Source: JAVZLQ01 sp049700035
Lineage (GTDB): Archaea; Thermoproteota; Bathyarchaeia; Bathyarchaeales; Bathycorpusculaceae
Assembly: GCA_049700035.1 (NCBI GenBank)
Contig: JBNAWC010000026.1
Location: 1 to 15,362, forward strand
DNA: 15,362 nt
Direction: 5' to 3'
The first letter of the stretch is position 1, and every line of letters begins with the position of its first letter. Position numbers and translations under genes: made by a program. The notes beneath the pieces are model-generated. The model did not search any database and had not been told where the DNA came from. It saw only the letters and a program-made list of their open reading frames with translations. Shown here piece after piece: positions 1-7,689 of the stretch.

Positions 1-924
1 CTTATGCCAAAAAAGGGCAAAATAGCCGTTATCTCGCAGAGCGGCGGAGTCGGCGCATGCCTACTAGACTGGGCTTGTTTCTACGGTGTTGGTATAAGCA
101 AATTCGCCTTTGTGGGAGACAAAATAGACGTTGACGACGTTGACTTGATTAGGTATCTAAGCGCAGACAAAGAGACAAAGGTCATATGTCTATACATGGA
201 GGGAATAAAAAACGGGAGAGCCTTCATAGAAGAAGCCAAAAGAACCGTCAAGAAAAAGCCAATTCTAGTCTTGAAGGGCGGAATAACAGAAGAATCCGCA
301 CACAGGGCAAAATCTCACACAGCTTCAATAGCTGGCTCAGACGAAATTTTCAATGCCGCACTTAAAAAAGCTGAAATAATAAGGATGGAGAACGTGGAAG
401 AGCTTATGGACGCAGCAATCGCCCTTTCAAAACAACCGCCAATGCGCGGGGACAACGTTGCAATAGTAAGTAATGTTGGCGGACCAGCAATCCTCGCAGC
501 AGACGCAGTGGCAAAGAACGGCTTAAAACTTGCAGCATTATCCGCTAAAACCAGAAAAGAAATTGAGCGCTTGTATCCAGGCGTTGATGCAACAAACCCA
601 ATTGACATGATTGCCGATGCAAGAGCTGAAAGGTACGAGAAGGTTTTGGATTTGGTGCTTGCAGACGCTAATGTTGACGGGGTTCTAATCATAAACATGC
701 TCAAATCATGTTTTTTTGAGCCAGAAGACGCGCGTGTCATACCCAAAATCGCAGCTAAATATCCAGAAAAACCCGTTGTAGACGTGCCAGCTGGAGGCGA
801 AGACTTCGCGTTGGTATACAGAGTTTTAGGCGAAACCAAAATTCCGCTCTATAATTTGCCTGAAAAGGCTGCTAAAGCACTTAAAGTTTTGAGGATTTAT
901 GGGAAAATTCTTGAAGGACACTAG
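1..924 (+). CDS. ADP-forming acetate/acyl-CoA synthetase, alpha-type part (5' truncated)
   Basis: Interconverts acyl-CoA + ADP + Pi and acid + CoA + ATP, the usual archaeal energy-conserving acetate-forming enzyme. The frame is open to base 1, and the visible protein begins at the second Rossmann-like domain (KGKIAVISQSGGVG), so the N-terminal CoA-binding domain of roughly 150 residues lies outside the window. The ATG at 4 is internal. The phosphorylated histidine of the family is visible in the motif SHTASIAGSDEIF (H105 counting from that ATG). The later segment from about residue 150 (VAIVSNVGGPAILAADA) matches the third, succinyl-CoA-ligase-like domain. The protein stops soon after that domain, so it looks like a separate alpha subunit or the end of a beta-alpha fusion; the missing 5' part would decide. 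The acyl substrate (acetate, aryl or branched) cannot be read from this fragment. Confidence 0.9.
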   Translation, partial: LMPKKGKIAVISQSGGVGACLLDWACFYGVGISKFAFVGDKIDVDDVDLIRYLSADKETKVICLYMEGIKNGRAFIEEAKRTVKKKPILVLKGGITEESAHRAKSHTASIAGSDEIFNAALKKAEIIRMENVEELMDAAIALSKQPPMRGDNVAIVSNVGGPAILAADAVAKNGLKLAALSAKTRKEIERLYPGVDATNPIDMIADARAERYEKVLDLVLADANVDGVLIINMLKSCFFEPEDARVIPKIAAKYPEKPVVDVPAGGEDFALVYRVLGETKIPLYNLPEKAAKALKVLRIYGKILEGH

Positions 925-977
925 TTTATATCTCTAAAATTGTTAAATTCTATTTTAGTTCTCGCCTTGGTGAAAAC
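925..977 (+). promoter_or_regulatory. short intergenic region with TATA-like box and SD for the kinase gene
   Basis: This A/T-rich gap contains TTTATATCTC at 925-934 and TTGTTAAATTC at about 940-950, either of which could be an archaeal TATA element. GGTGA at 969-973 lies 4 nt before the GTG start at 978 and supports that start. It probably gives the kinase/nuclease pair its own promoter. This comes from motif reading alone. Confidence 0.35.
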
Positions 978-2678
978 GTGAGTAAACGAACTGTGCATTT
1001 AGACGCGGAAATAACTAGAAGTCTCGTTAGGTTTTGTAGGTATGTTGCTGGCTCATGTGAAATCACGGCTTTATGCATAATTGGAGACCCCCAATTAGCC
1101 TTTAAAGCCAAAACTGCCTCTCAAGTTTTGCTTGTCATTCGAGATTTTAAACCGCGCTTGATGACTTATCTGGATGTTTTCAAGAACAAGAGCTTCATTA
1201 TTTTTGCTGTTGACCAGTGGGTTTTCGAGAGGGACATTGACAGAGGATTTCTTGGCGAAGCCTTGGCTGGAGGACTAATTTTTCCGTACATTCCAGTAAT
1301 CGGCGAGAATTATTTGCGTGTTCAAGAGGTGCAGTTGAAGAAGCGCCTAATACGCGAGATTTTGGAAAACATCATTTTAGACTTTACAGAGCTATCCTAC
1401 AGCATACACATAAAACCCGAATACTTTGTGTATGAGGCGCTATTGACAAGGGCTAGGCTTTTTCCACTTATGATGTCAGATTTAATTGAATTCATGCATG
1501 AAAATCGTAAGAGCGCAAATGTGACCAGCGTCTTACAAGGCTATTTAGAAGCCTTGAAGGAGCTCGAAAGGGAAGGCATAACCAGTTTTTCGGATGGTTT
1601 TGTCAAGATTTCCGCTAAATTCGTTGATTGTGTTAGGAAACGAAAAATTCGGTTTATAAACCTCTTCAGGTCTGCGCAGAAGGCTTTGTTTAACTCTTTG
1701 ATTGGAACTTTTCCAAGAATTTTTAGTTTTCTCATGCAGAACAAGGATTGGCTTACACGGTTTAGGTTTGCCGAAAACTACCCGCAGAATATCTGTTTTG
1801 TTGAGGACCCGCAAGCATACTTGTTTGTTCCAACTGCTAATGGTCTTGTTTCCTTTGCTAATAGACTTGATTTGAAGTCTTTTGCTAGGAAAGCTTTGTC
1901 TGCGGATGAAAAAGTTGAAGTGAATGTTACGCAGATTGGCAGCGTCTTAAACGAGACGTATTTGATAACGGCTTCAGCTAATGGCGTTGAGCATAAGATT
2001 GTTGCAAAGAAGTTTAAGGACTGGTCGAGTTTCAAGTGGTTTCCGCTTACATTGTGGACTGTTGGAACAAGAACTTTCGCTGTTTTGGGGCACTCAAGGC
2101 TTGAACGCGAATGTGCGATAAACCAGCTTCTACATTCACATGGGTTTGCAGTTCCAAAACTGCTTCACGTAAACCATGCTGAACGTCTTGTCCTCATGGA
2201 TTATGTTGAAGGCGAGAACCTTGAGAAAAAGGTAAAGCGCATAGCAGAGGCAAAAACCGCGGATGAAGTTAAGGATGAACTTGCCATTATAAGGAAAGTG
2301 GGAGAAAGATTCGCTGAAGTTCACGCGCTTGATGTCGCTTTGGGAGACACGAAACCCGAAAACATCATAATTGGCAAGGATAACCAAATTTACTTGTTAG
2401 ATTTTGAACAAGCAACAAGAAATGGCGACAAAACATGGGACATAGCCGAGTTTCTCTATTATGCTGGACACTATTTTTCGCCTTTCTCGAAGGGCAGTAT
2501 GGCAGAGCACATGGCGAAATCTTTCATTGAAGGCTATTTGAAGGCTGGTGGAAACCCAGAAACCATAAAGAAGGCGGGAAACCCAAAATATACAAAAGTT
2601 TTCAGCGTCTTCACCCTTCCACACATAATGCTCATAATATCAAACACTTGTAAGAGAGTGAATGAAATTAAGGGATAA
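978..2678 (+). CDS. two-domain protein with C-terminal atypical (Bud32/RIO-like) kinase
   Basis: 566 residues, GTG start behind GGTGA. The N-terminal third (about 20-130) is an alpha/beta domain that looks nucleotidyltransferase-like but lacks a clear GS...DxD active-site signature. A helical, winged-helix-like stretch follows (about 150-215). Residues 310-540 form a protein-kinase-like domain: lysine in IVAKKF (K344/K345), a glutamate-bearing helix RLERECAINQLL (E376/E378), the hinge VLMDYVEGENL, a catalytic-loop equivalent GDTKPEN (D457, N462) and metal-binding D475 in LLDFEQ, where DFG is replaced by DFE. A later WDIAEF (D488) resembles the aspartate of Bud32/APH-type folds. The domain is therefore closer to Bud32/RIO/aminoglycoside-kinase types than to eukaryotic kinases. 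The substrate is unknown. The beta-CASP nuclease begins 2 nt downstream, so the two are almost certainly co-transcribed, hinting at an RNA-linked role. Confidence 0.75.
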   Translation: MSKRTVHLDAEITRSLVRFCRYVAGSCEITALCIIGDPQLAFKAKTASQVLLVIRDFKPRLMTYLDVFKNKSFIIFAVDQWVFERDIDRGFLGEALAGGLIFPYIPVIGENYLRVQEVQLKKRLIREILENIILDFTELSYSIHIKPEYFVYEALLTRARLFPLMMSDLIEFMHENRKSANVTSVLQGYLEALKELEREGITSFSDGFVKISAKFVDCVRKRKIRFINLFRSAQKALFNSLIGTFPRIFSFLMQNKDWLTRFRFAENYPQNICFVEDPQAYLFVPTANGLVSFANRLDLKSFARKALSADEKVEVNVTQIGSVLNETYLITASANGVEHKIVAKKFKDWSSFKWFPLTLWTVGTRTFAVLGHSRLERECAINQLLHSHGFAVPKLLHVNHAERLVLMDYVEGENLEKKVKRIAEAKTADEVKDELAIIRKVGERFAEVHALDVALGDTKPENIIIGKDNQIYLLDFEQATRNGDKTWDIAEFLYYAGHYFSPFSKGSMAEHMAKSFIEGYLKAGGNPETIKKAGNPKYTKVFSVFTLPHIMLIISNTCKRVNEIKG

Positions 2679-2680
2679 TT

Positions 2681-4018
2681 ATGGTTAGGTCGAAAACGAC
2701 AATAACATTTTACGGTGGAGTAAACGAAATTGGCGGAAACAAAATCCTAATTCAAGACAAAGGAACCAAAGTGCTTTTCGATTTTGGCCTGTCCTACGCC
2801 GCCAAAAAAAGGTTTTATTCGCCGCCTTTTCTTTCGCCTAGAAACGAAAAAAGCCTACAAGAGCTAGGCATACTACCAAAAATAAAAGGCGCATACAAGT
2901 TCGATGAAGAACCATGTGCAATTGACGCCGTTTTCATTTCGCATGCGCATATGGACCATTCCGCCTACTTATCATTCATAAAACGTGAAATTCCAGTTTA
3001 CTGCGGTGAAACAACAAAAATCATTTTGCAAGCGTTAAGCGAAATCCGTAGGGCAGACTTGGAATTTAACGTTGAGGGCATACAATTCAAAACTTTCCGA
3101 ACTGGAAAGAAAATCCGCATAGGCAGCATAGAGGTTGAGCCAATCCACGTTGACCACTCTGTTCCAGGAGCCTATGGCTTCATAATTCACACTTCGAATG
3201 GCAGCATAGTGTACACTGGCGATTTTAGAACACACGGCATCAAACACGAAATGACAATGGATTTTGTTAAAAAAGCCAAGAAGGCAGAACCTACAGCGAT
3301 TATCACCGAAGCCACGAACATGACTGGCGCGTATGTGTCTCATGAGAAGGAAGTTGAAGACAAGTTGAACGAGATTGTTGGGCAAGCAAGTGGCATAGTA
3401 TTGGTTGACTTTGCTTCTACCGATGTTGATAGGCTTAATTCAATTTATCACGCCGCCAAGAACAACAAGCGTTGCCTAGCTGTTTCACTTAAACAAGCTT
3501 ATTTGATGGAGGCTCTGCAAGAAGACAAGCGTTTGGAAATTCCGCGTTTAAGTGATGAGAGTATTTTGGTTTTTCGAAAATCGAAGCGTGTACGAGACAA
3601 GTGGGAAAACGCGTTAATTGAAAAGTACCAAGATAAGGTGAAAAGTGCATCCGAAGTTTCGAAGCAGCAGTGCAAAACCGTTTTGGCATTGTCCTTCTAC
3701 GACCTAGAAGAGCTTGTTGAGATAAAGCCAGAAGCTGGAAGCTGTTATGTGCTTTCCGCGTCTGAACCCTTCAACGAGGAGATGGAAATGGACTATGAGA
3801 GGCTTATTAACTGGCTTGAGCATTATGGTTTGCCGCAATATCACGCGCATGTTTCTGGGCATATAATGCCAATGCCGCTGAAGAACATCCTAAAGGAAAT
3901 CGGCGCAAGGCAAGTCTTTCCAGTACACACTGAAAAGCCAAACCTTTTCGCTAACTTTGTGAGAGACTTAAAATGCAAAATAACGCTGACTGAACGGGAG
4001 AAGGAATATGCAATTTAA
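2681..4018 (+). CDS. beta-CASP metallo-beta-lactamase, RNase J-like
   Basis: 445 residues; a predicted two-zinc hydrolase, probably an RNA-processing nuclease in the cytoplasm. Metallo-beta-lactamase motifs appear in order: HAHMDH (H88, H90, D92, H93), the histidine in HVDHSVPGAYG (H159), and D181 in YTGDFR. Beta-CASP landmarks follow: E210 in ITEATNMTG (motif A), SGH with H394 (motif B) and PVHTEKP with H416 (motif C). The start GGVNEIGGNKILI is the typical first strand pair of RNase J/CPSF-like proteins. Compared with longer archaeal RNase J or CPSF proteins it has no KH domain and no C-terminal extension. It starts 2 nt after the kinase stop, with AAGGGA upstream as a weak ribosome site, so translational coupling is likely. 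Exonuclease versus endonuclease activity cannot be decided from sequence. Confidence 0.87.
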   Translation: MVRSKTTITFYGGVNEIGGNKILIQDKGTKVLFDFGLSYAAKKRFYSPPFLSPRNEKSLQELGILPKIKGAYKFDEEPCAIDAVFISHAHMDHSAYLSFIKREIPVYCGETTKIILQALSEIRRADLEFNVEGIQFKTFRTGKKIRIGSIEVEPIHVDHSVPGAYGFIIHTSNGSIVYTGDFRTHGIKHEMTMDFVKKAKKAEPTAIITEATNMTGAYVSHEKEVEDKLNEIVGQASGIVLVDFASTDVDRLNSIYHAAKNNKRCLAVSLKQAYLMEALQEDKRLEIPRLSDESILVFRKSKRVRDKWENALIEKYQDKVKSASEVSKQQCKTVLALSFYDLEELVEIKPEAGSCYVLSASEPFNEEMEMDYERLINWLEHYGLPQYHAHVSGHIMPMPLKNILKEIGARQVFPVHTEKPNLFANFVRDLKCKITLTEREKEYAI

Positions 4019-4057
4019 CAAAACCTATTTCTGACAGATGTCGCCTATCCCTAATAT

Positions 4058-4969
4058 ATGATAACAATAATTGGCGCTGGACGTGTTGGAAGCGCTGCAG
4101 CTTTCAACATTCTCAGATATCGTATCGGCGATGTTGTTTTGGTAGACGTTTACGAGAACATAGCGAAAGGCGAAGCCCTAGACATGATGCAAGCAGCACC
4201 AGCAATAGAGTTTGACGGAAAAATAAAGGGGACAAGCGACTACAGCGAAATGAGCGGCTCTGAACTTGTTATTGTAACGGCTGGCGAGGCGAGAAAGCCT
4301 GGGATGTCAAGGATTGATTTGATGAATAAGAACGCGAAAATAGTGCGGTCGATAGTGAGGGAGATTGTAAAATACGCTCCTGAATGTAAGATTATGATGG
4401 TTACGAATCCAGTTGATGTTATGACTTACGTTGCCTATAAGGAGTCTGGGTTTGAGCGTAACCGCGTTTTTGGAATGGGCAACATTCTTGACACTTTGCG
4501 TTTTAGGTCTTACATCGCCTCTGAACTTAACGTTTCTAGAGAGGACATACGCGCACTTGTTATAGGCGAACATGGCGACTCTATGGTTCCGCTTGTTGAG
4601 TATGCTTCTGTTTCTGGAATACCAATAACACTTTTACTAAGCAAAGAGCAAATTGAAAGGATAGTTAATTTAACTGTAAGCTCTGGCTCGGATGTAATAA
4701 AGCTTAAAGGCGCCACAATCTACGCGCCAGCGGCAGTAATCGCAATAATGGCTGATGCGGTCATGAGGGGTAGAAACCGCATCATGGGAGTATCAACCTA
4801 CTTACAAGGTGAATATGGCTTTTCAGATATCGCAATAGGTGTTCCAGTTGTTCTAGGCAAGAACGGCGTTGAAAGAATTTTAGAGCTTGAACTGCAACCC
4901 GAAACAAGAAAACGCTTCGAAAATTCAGTTATGACAGTAAAAGAAGCTATTAGCGGCTTGGAAGTCTAA
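4058..4969 (+). CDS. mdh: malate dehydrogenase (LDH-like family)
   Basis: 303 residues, full length for the archaeal LDH-like malate dehydrogenases. It oxidises malate to oxaloacetate with NAD(P). The N-terminal dinucleotide site is GAGRVG (6-11), and the strand-2 end carries D30 in VLVDVYEN, which favours NAD over NADP. The substrate loop ARKPGMSR supplies R79 and R85, the arginine pattern of malate (not lactate) enzymes. LDTLR gives D145 and R148, and the proton relay histidine is H172 in GEHGDSMVP. No Shine-Dalgarno precedes the ATG at 4058, and the gap from the nuclease gene is only 39 nt with an AT-rich end, so the mRNA may be leaderless or the gene may be read through from upstream. Lactate dehydrogenase is unlikely because of R79. 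Confidence 0.93.
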   Translation: MITIIGAGRVGSAAAFNILRYRIGDVVLVDVYENIAKGEALDMMQAAPAIEFDGKIKGTSDYSEMSGSELVIVTAGEARKPGMSRIDLMNKNAKIVRSIVREIVKYAPECKIMMVTNPVDVMTYVAYKESGFERNRVFGMGNILDTLRFRSYIASELNVSREDIRALVIGEHGDSMVPLVEYASVSGIPITLLLSKEQIERIVNLTVSSGSDVIKLKGATIYAPAAVIAIMADAVMRGRNRIMGVSTYLQGEYGFSDIAIGVPVVLGKNGVERILELELQPETRKRFENSVMTVKEAISGLEV

Positions 4970-5138
4970 CCAATTTTAAGTCTAGCCTTACCGCATAATC
5001 GAATAGCCCCCTCTAGATTCTCGAAGTGGAATGTTAACTTTTAATTTGAATTAGAAGCTTTAATCATAAGGTTTCGTAGTGTGTGGGGATTCATAACCTA
5101 TAAGTTAAGGTATAGTTTCTTGTTATTCACGATAAAAG
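4970..5138. other. 169-nt intergenic region with probable promoter for the 79-aa membrane protein
   Basis: I see no gene here on either strand. ACCTATAAGTTAAGG at about 5097-5111 reads as a TATA element, and its usual spacing of 25-30 nt puts initiation a few bases before the ATG at 5139, implying a very short or absent leader. The CCCCCTCTAGATTCT stretch near 5007 has no obvious hairpin partner. Confidence 0.35.
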
Positions 5139-5378
5139 ATGAACGTCACGCTAAAGCTTGACCGCAGAATGCGCACACTATTCCACATTTTAGGCTTAAG
5201 CTGTCTAGGAGGTGCCATATTCCTCCAAATTCTGGTTTTCACGGATATACTTCAACATGGGTACTTTATGGCTATTGAGAACAACCCAGCAATACTATTC
5301 ATCGAAATAGCCTTAACGGCGTTCGCCTTCATCTACTTCATATATATTTATCAGCGTTTTATCCGTTCACTAAGGTAG
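5139..5378 (+). CDS. small two-TM membrane protein, unknown function
   Basis: 79 residues, not recognised. Two hydrophobic stretches are clear: residues about 13-38 (from TLFHILGLSCLGG) and about 49-75 (NPAILFIEIALTAFAFIYF). A basic N-terminus (KLDRRMR) and a basic C-terminus (YQRFIRSLR) suggest both ends are cytoplasmic with a short outside loop. The start has no convincing Shine-Dalgarno, but a TATA-like box sits about 35 nt upstream, which fits a leaderless archaeal transcript. A T-rich tract follows the stop directly, so it looks like a single-gene unit. Its reality rests on the promoter/terminator context and membrane-protein composition. Confidence 0.6.
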   Translation: MNVTLKLDRRMRTLFHILGLSCLGGAIFLQILVFTDILQHGYFMAIENNPAILFIEIALTAFAFIYFIYIYQRFIRSLR

Positions 5379-5379
5379 C

Positions 5380-5402
5380 TCTTTTACCTTTTTTGGCTTT
5401 TG
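5380..5402 (+). terminator. T-rich archaeal-type terminator
   Basis: CTCTTTTACCTTTTTTGGCTTTTG lies immediately after the stop of the 79-aa gene. Archaeal RNA polymerase terminates at oligo-T tracts without a hairpin, and this has three T runs in about 23 nt. Confidence 0.45.
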
Positions 5403-5414
5403 AATCGTGAGAAA

Positions 5415-5428
5415 TTGTTAAATAAACT
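5415..5428 (+). promoter_or_regulatory. TATA-like box for the secreted sequon-rich protein
   Basis: TTGTTAAATAAACT lies 41-54 nt before the TTG at 5469. Initiation about 25 nt downstream of the box would give a leader of about 20 nt carrying the GGAAGGTGA ribosome site, which agrees with the chosen start. Confidence 0.4.
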
Positions 5429-5468
5429 CTAAACTAAAACACCACTTTAACCATTGGAAGGTGAAAAA

Positions 5469-6218
5469 TTGAAAAAAATTAAATTAGTAACCCTAATATA
5501 CTGCCTTTCCATCGCCATTTTACCAATCGCAGGAACAAAAGCACAAAATGAAACTATAACCAAGCTTCTAAATATTCCTGGAATAAATATCCAAGTAAAC
5601 GCAACTGCAACTACGTTGCCAGGTCAAAATGTTTCAATGACTTTGAGTCTATCTAAATCATCTGGTCCAAAGGACGTGTATATAGGCTATATTAATGTGA
5701 GTGTTTTTGGCTTTGTCTATGGCAAAGATAAGATTCTAATAGCTAGCCTGGCTGATGGCAACATATCATTAGTTGATGAATACAATTGCGTTCTTCCTCC
5801 TTTCGCAATACCTGAAAATGTTTGGGGTATAACTCAAGGGGAAATCACATTATCATATAACGCCACTTATGAGCAGTCAGGAACACCTACGATAATAACA
5901 ATAATGCCTTATGAAAATCTGAAAGTTAGCTTTGACATGACCTACGTTGAAAACACCTATCTCAAAAGCATAGAAGAAAAGCTTGCAAATTTAAACGCAA
6001 CATTCTTCGACAGTTTCAATATGTCGCTGTCTGAAGAAAACATTGAACAATTGAACCAAACTTACTGGGATTACGTACAAAAATATGATGCACTTAAAGG
6101 AAGTGCAGGCGAACTAGAAAACTTGCGCAATGTTTCTGTCATTTTAGGTGTAATAGCCGCTGTTCTCTTTGTGTCAACGGTCTACTTGCTCTTCCGCAAA
6201 CCCAAAGAACAATGGTAG
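5469..6218 (+). CDS. secreted/surface protein with signal peptide and C-terminal TM anchor, unknown function
   Basis: 249 residues, not recognised as a family. I choose the TTG at 5469 over the in-frame TTG at 5454 because GGAAGGTGA (5456-5464) then sits at proper Shine-Dalgarno distance, and the protein begins with a clean signal peptide: KKIK, a hydrophobic core (LVTLIYCLSIAILPIAG), and a small-residue cleavage region (GTKAQ). The body is beta-rich with many N-x-S/T sequons (NET, NAT, NVS, NIS, NMS, NQT among them), consistent with archaeal surface N-glycosylation. A helical, possibly coiled stretch (EEKLANLNATF to AGELENLRN) precedes a single TM segment (VSVILGVIAAVLFVSTVYLLF) and a short basic tail. 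The predicted topology is a large outside domain held by one membrane helix. It ends 18 nt from the oppositely oriented next gene. Confidence 0.75.
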   Translation: MKKIKLVTLIYCLSIAILPIAGTKAQNETITKLLNIPGINIQVNATATTLPGQNVSMTLSLSKSSGPKDVYIGYINVSVFGFVYGKDKILIASLADGNISLVDEYNCVLPPFAIPENVWGITQGEITLSYNATYEQSGTPTIITIMPYENLKVSFDMTYVENTYLKSIEEKLANLNATFFDSFNMSLSEENIEQLNQTYWDYVQKYDALKGSAGELENLRNVSVILGVIAAVLFVSTVYLLFRKPKEQW

Positions 6219-6236
6219 CCACAACACTCTTCATTT

Positions 6237-7520
6237 TCATTTCTTGTGTAGGTTTGGGGCTGCTATGAACGTTAGTCCACGCTCTGTTAGCGCTTTGGCT
6301 GTTCTGTTCACAGCGTCATGTTTGTCCATGTAGTTTTGCAGCAGTTCTGGCATTAGCCCTTGTGCAATTATCTCCTCTTTCGGCATGAAATAGTCAAGTA
6401 TGTCTGATGGATGCTTCCTATTCTTGTCGATTTCTGGGATTCCGCCCTCGTGTTTGGCGCTTATGTTTTTTACGTGGTCTGCCAATTCCAAAAGCTCGTT
6501 AAGTCTATCGTATGGTTGCCTAACGATGCTTTTCTGTGTTTCAACAATGTGGTGTTCTATGCGCACAATGTCCTCAAAGCCAAACGCTTTTCTTATGTAG
6601 GCTGCAAGTTCAATAGTCTTGTTGTTCACAGAATTCGAGAGGTTAAAGCCTATAAGCGGTGTTGTGCCGTCTTCGCGGCTGAAAAGTTTAGCGGTCATCA
6701 AAGTCCAAAAGATGAAGTAGGGATTGTCATTACCCGCGTAAACTGAAATTTTGAATTCAATGTCCACCCCAAGCTTGTAAAGCAGATAACCAAGCATTAT
6801 GGTTCCAGCATTAAAATTCAAAACTTGCTTAACGCCATATTCCGTGTGATAGTGGAGGTACTCTTCAACCCATTTTAGGGCGTACTCGTTAGGCACACCT
6901 ATACCGCCAAAATATCCCGTAATAGTTTCTGGTCCGCCCAAATGCACGTTTATGGGATTGCCGTCTGGTCCAGGCATTGTTCCCTTCGTGTCCAAAGTTT
7001 GAACATAAGACGCACCCATAATCTGCATGGCGGCGGCAAAAGCCAGTATATCATCATCTTCAACTTGTTCTTTCATGTTCCTGACGCGGATATAACGTGC
7101 TGGCATCAATTCATCCTTCTTTATGGACTGCTTTGCCTCCTCAATTATCCACGGGAAAAAGTTGCAGGCGCTAATTTCAAGCGTAACAGCAAAAGAATCA
7201 TCAAAACGCATGGAATCAGCCTTTTTACCCAAAACTTTTCTGCGATACGCGGGTATGCCGATGAACGCTTCCTTATCGCGTTGCTTCATAAGCCACTCCA
7301 AATCCTCGACAAATGGCGACTTCTTCCTTTCAAGCCGCGCCATAATATTCTCAAGCTTGCTGGATTCCCTAGCCTTACGGTTAATCTCTTTAACACCGCC
7401 ATATTTGTCAACAATTTCCAGTAGCCCGTTAACCAATGGATTATCTTTTTTTAAGAGAAAGTCGTTGATTTCCTTCAGATTTTCTTCTTTAATTTCTAGT
7501 TTTTCTCTAACAGCGTCCAA
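6237..7520 (-). CDS. conserved-looking soluble protein of unknown family
   Basis: 427 residues. TTG start at 7520, strongly supported by GGGAGGA centred about 9 nt upstream. No signal peptide and no membrane segment. I do not recognise the family. The first 100 residues are charged and helical. The core from about residue 110 has enzyme-like glycine- and histidine-rich loops: LDTKGTMPGPDG (176-187), VHLGGPETITGYFGGIG (192-208), LHYHTEYG (222-229), VYAGNDNPYF (260-269), EHHIVETQK (322-330) and KHEGGIPEID (356-365). Alternating beta/alpha character from 110 to 350 would fit a barrel-type enzyme, and the His/Glu clusters could bind metal, but both are inference. It is divergent from the aldolase-Fae fusion across a 169-nt promoter region, so the two may be regulated or function together. 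It meets the surface-protein gene tail to tail. Confidence 0.7.
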   Translation of the reverse strand: MDAVREKLEIKEENLKEINDFLLKKDNPLVNGLLEIVDKYGGVKEINRKARESSKLENIMARLERKKSPFVEDLEWLMKQRDKEAFIGIPAYRRKVLGKKADSMRFDDSFAVTLEISACNFFPWIIEEAKQSIKKDELMPARYIRVRNMKEQVEDDDILAFAAAMQIMGASYVQTLDTKGTMPGPDGNPINVHLGGPETITGYFGGIGVPNEYALKWVEEYLHYHTEYGVKQVLNFNAGTIMLGYLLYKLGVDIEFKISVYAGNDNPYFIFWTLMTAKLFSREDGTTPLIGFNLSNSVNNKTIELAAYIRKAFGFEDIVRIEHHIVETQKSIVRQPYDRLNELLELADHVKNISAKHEGGIPEIDKNRKHPSDILDYFMPKEEIIAQGLMPELLQNYMDKHDAVNRTAKALTERGLTFIAAPNLHKK

Positions 7521-7689
7521 AATGCGTCCTCCCGAAACGGCGAACCTTATTTTATTTTAGGTTGATTTAAAAGTTTTCAGCACTCTCCCTTCAATTTTCA
7601 AGGATGGAATGGTATAAGATATCTTTTCAACTTTCAAAGCTTAAATGATATAAAGTGTATGCTTAACTAAAAGATTGGAGACGCAAACA
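7521..7689. promoter_or_regulatory. divergent promoter region between the unknown 427-aa gene and the aldolase-Fae gene
   Basis: For the plus-strand gene, TTAAATGATATAAAG at 7641-7655 is a TATA-like element with initiation expected at about 7675-7680, and GGAG at 7677-7680 lies 9 nt before the ATG at 7690. For the minus-strand gene, reading leftwards, CTTTTAAATC (about 7566-7575) or the following CTAAAATAAAAT is a candidate TATA, and GGGAGGA precedes its TTG. A perfect 10-bp palindrome, AAGATATCTT at 7616-7625, sits just upstream of the plus-strand TATA and could bind a dimeric regulator. I see no small gene in the gap. Confidence 0.45.

Noticed and set aside
315..839. Open frame of 174 codons antisense to the acyl-CoA synthetase
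   Set aside because: Ser/Ala/Thr-rich low-complexity translation typical of an antisense shadow; the plus frame carries the catalytic histidine motif and conserved domains.
6942..7560. Two plus-strand open frames (145-160 codons) opposite the 427-aa protein
   Set aside because: No ribosome site and shadow-like composition; the minus frame has a strong Shine-Dalgarno and balanced protein composition.
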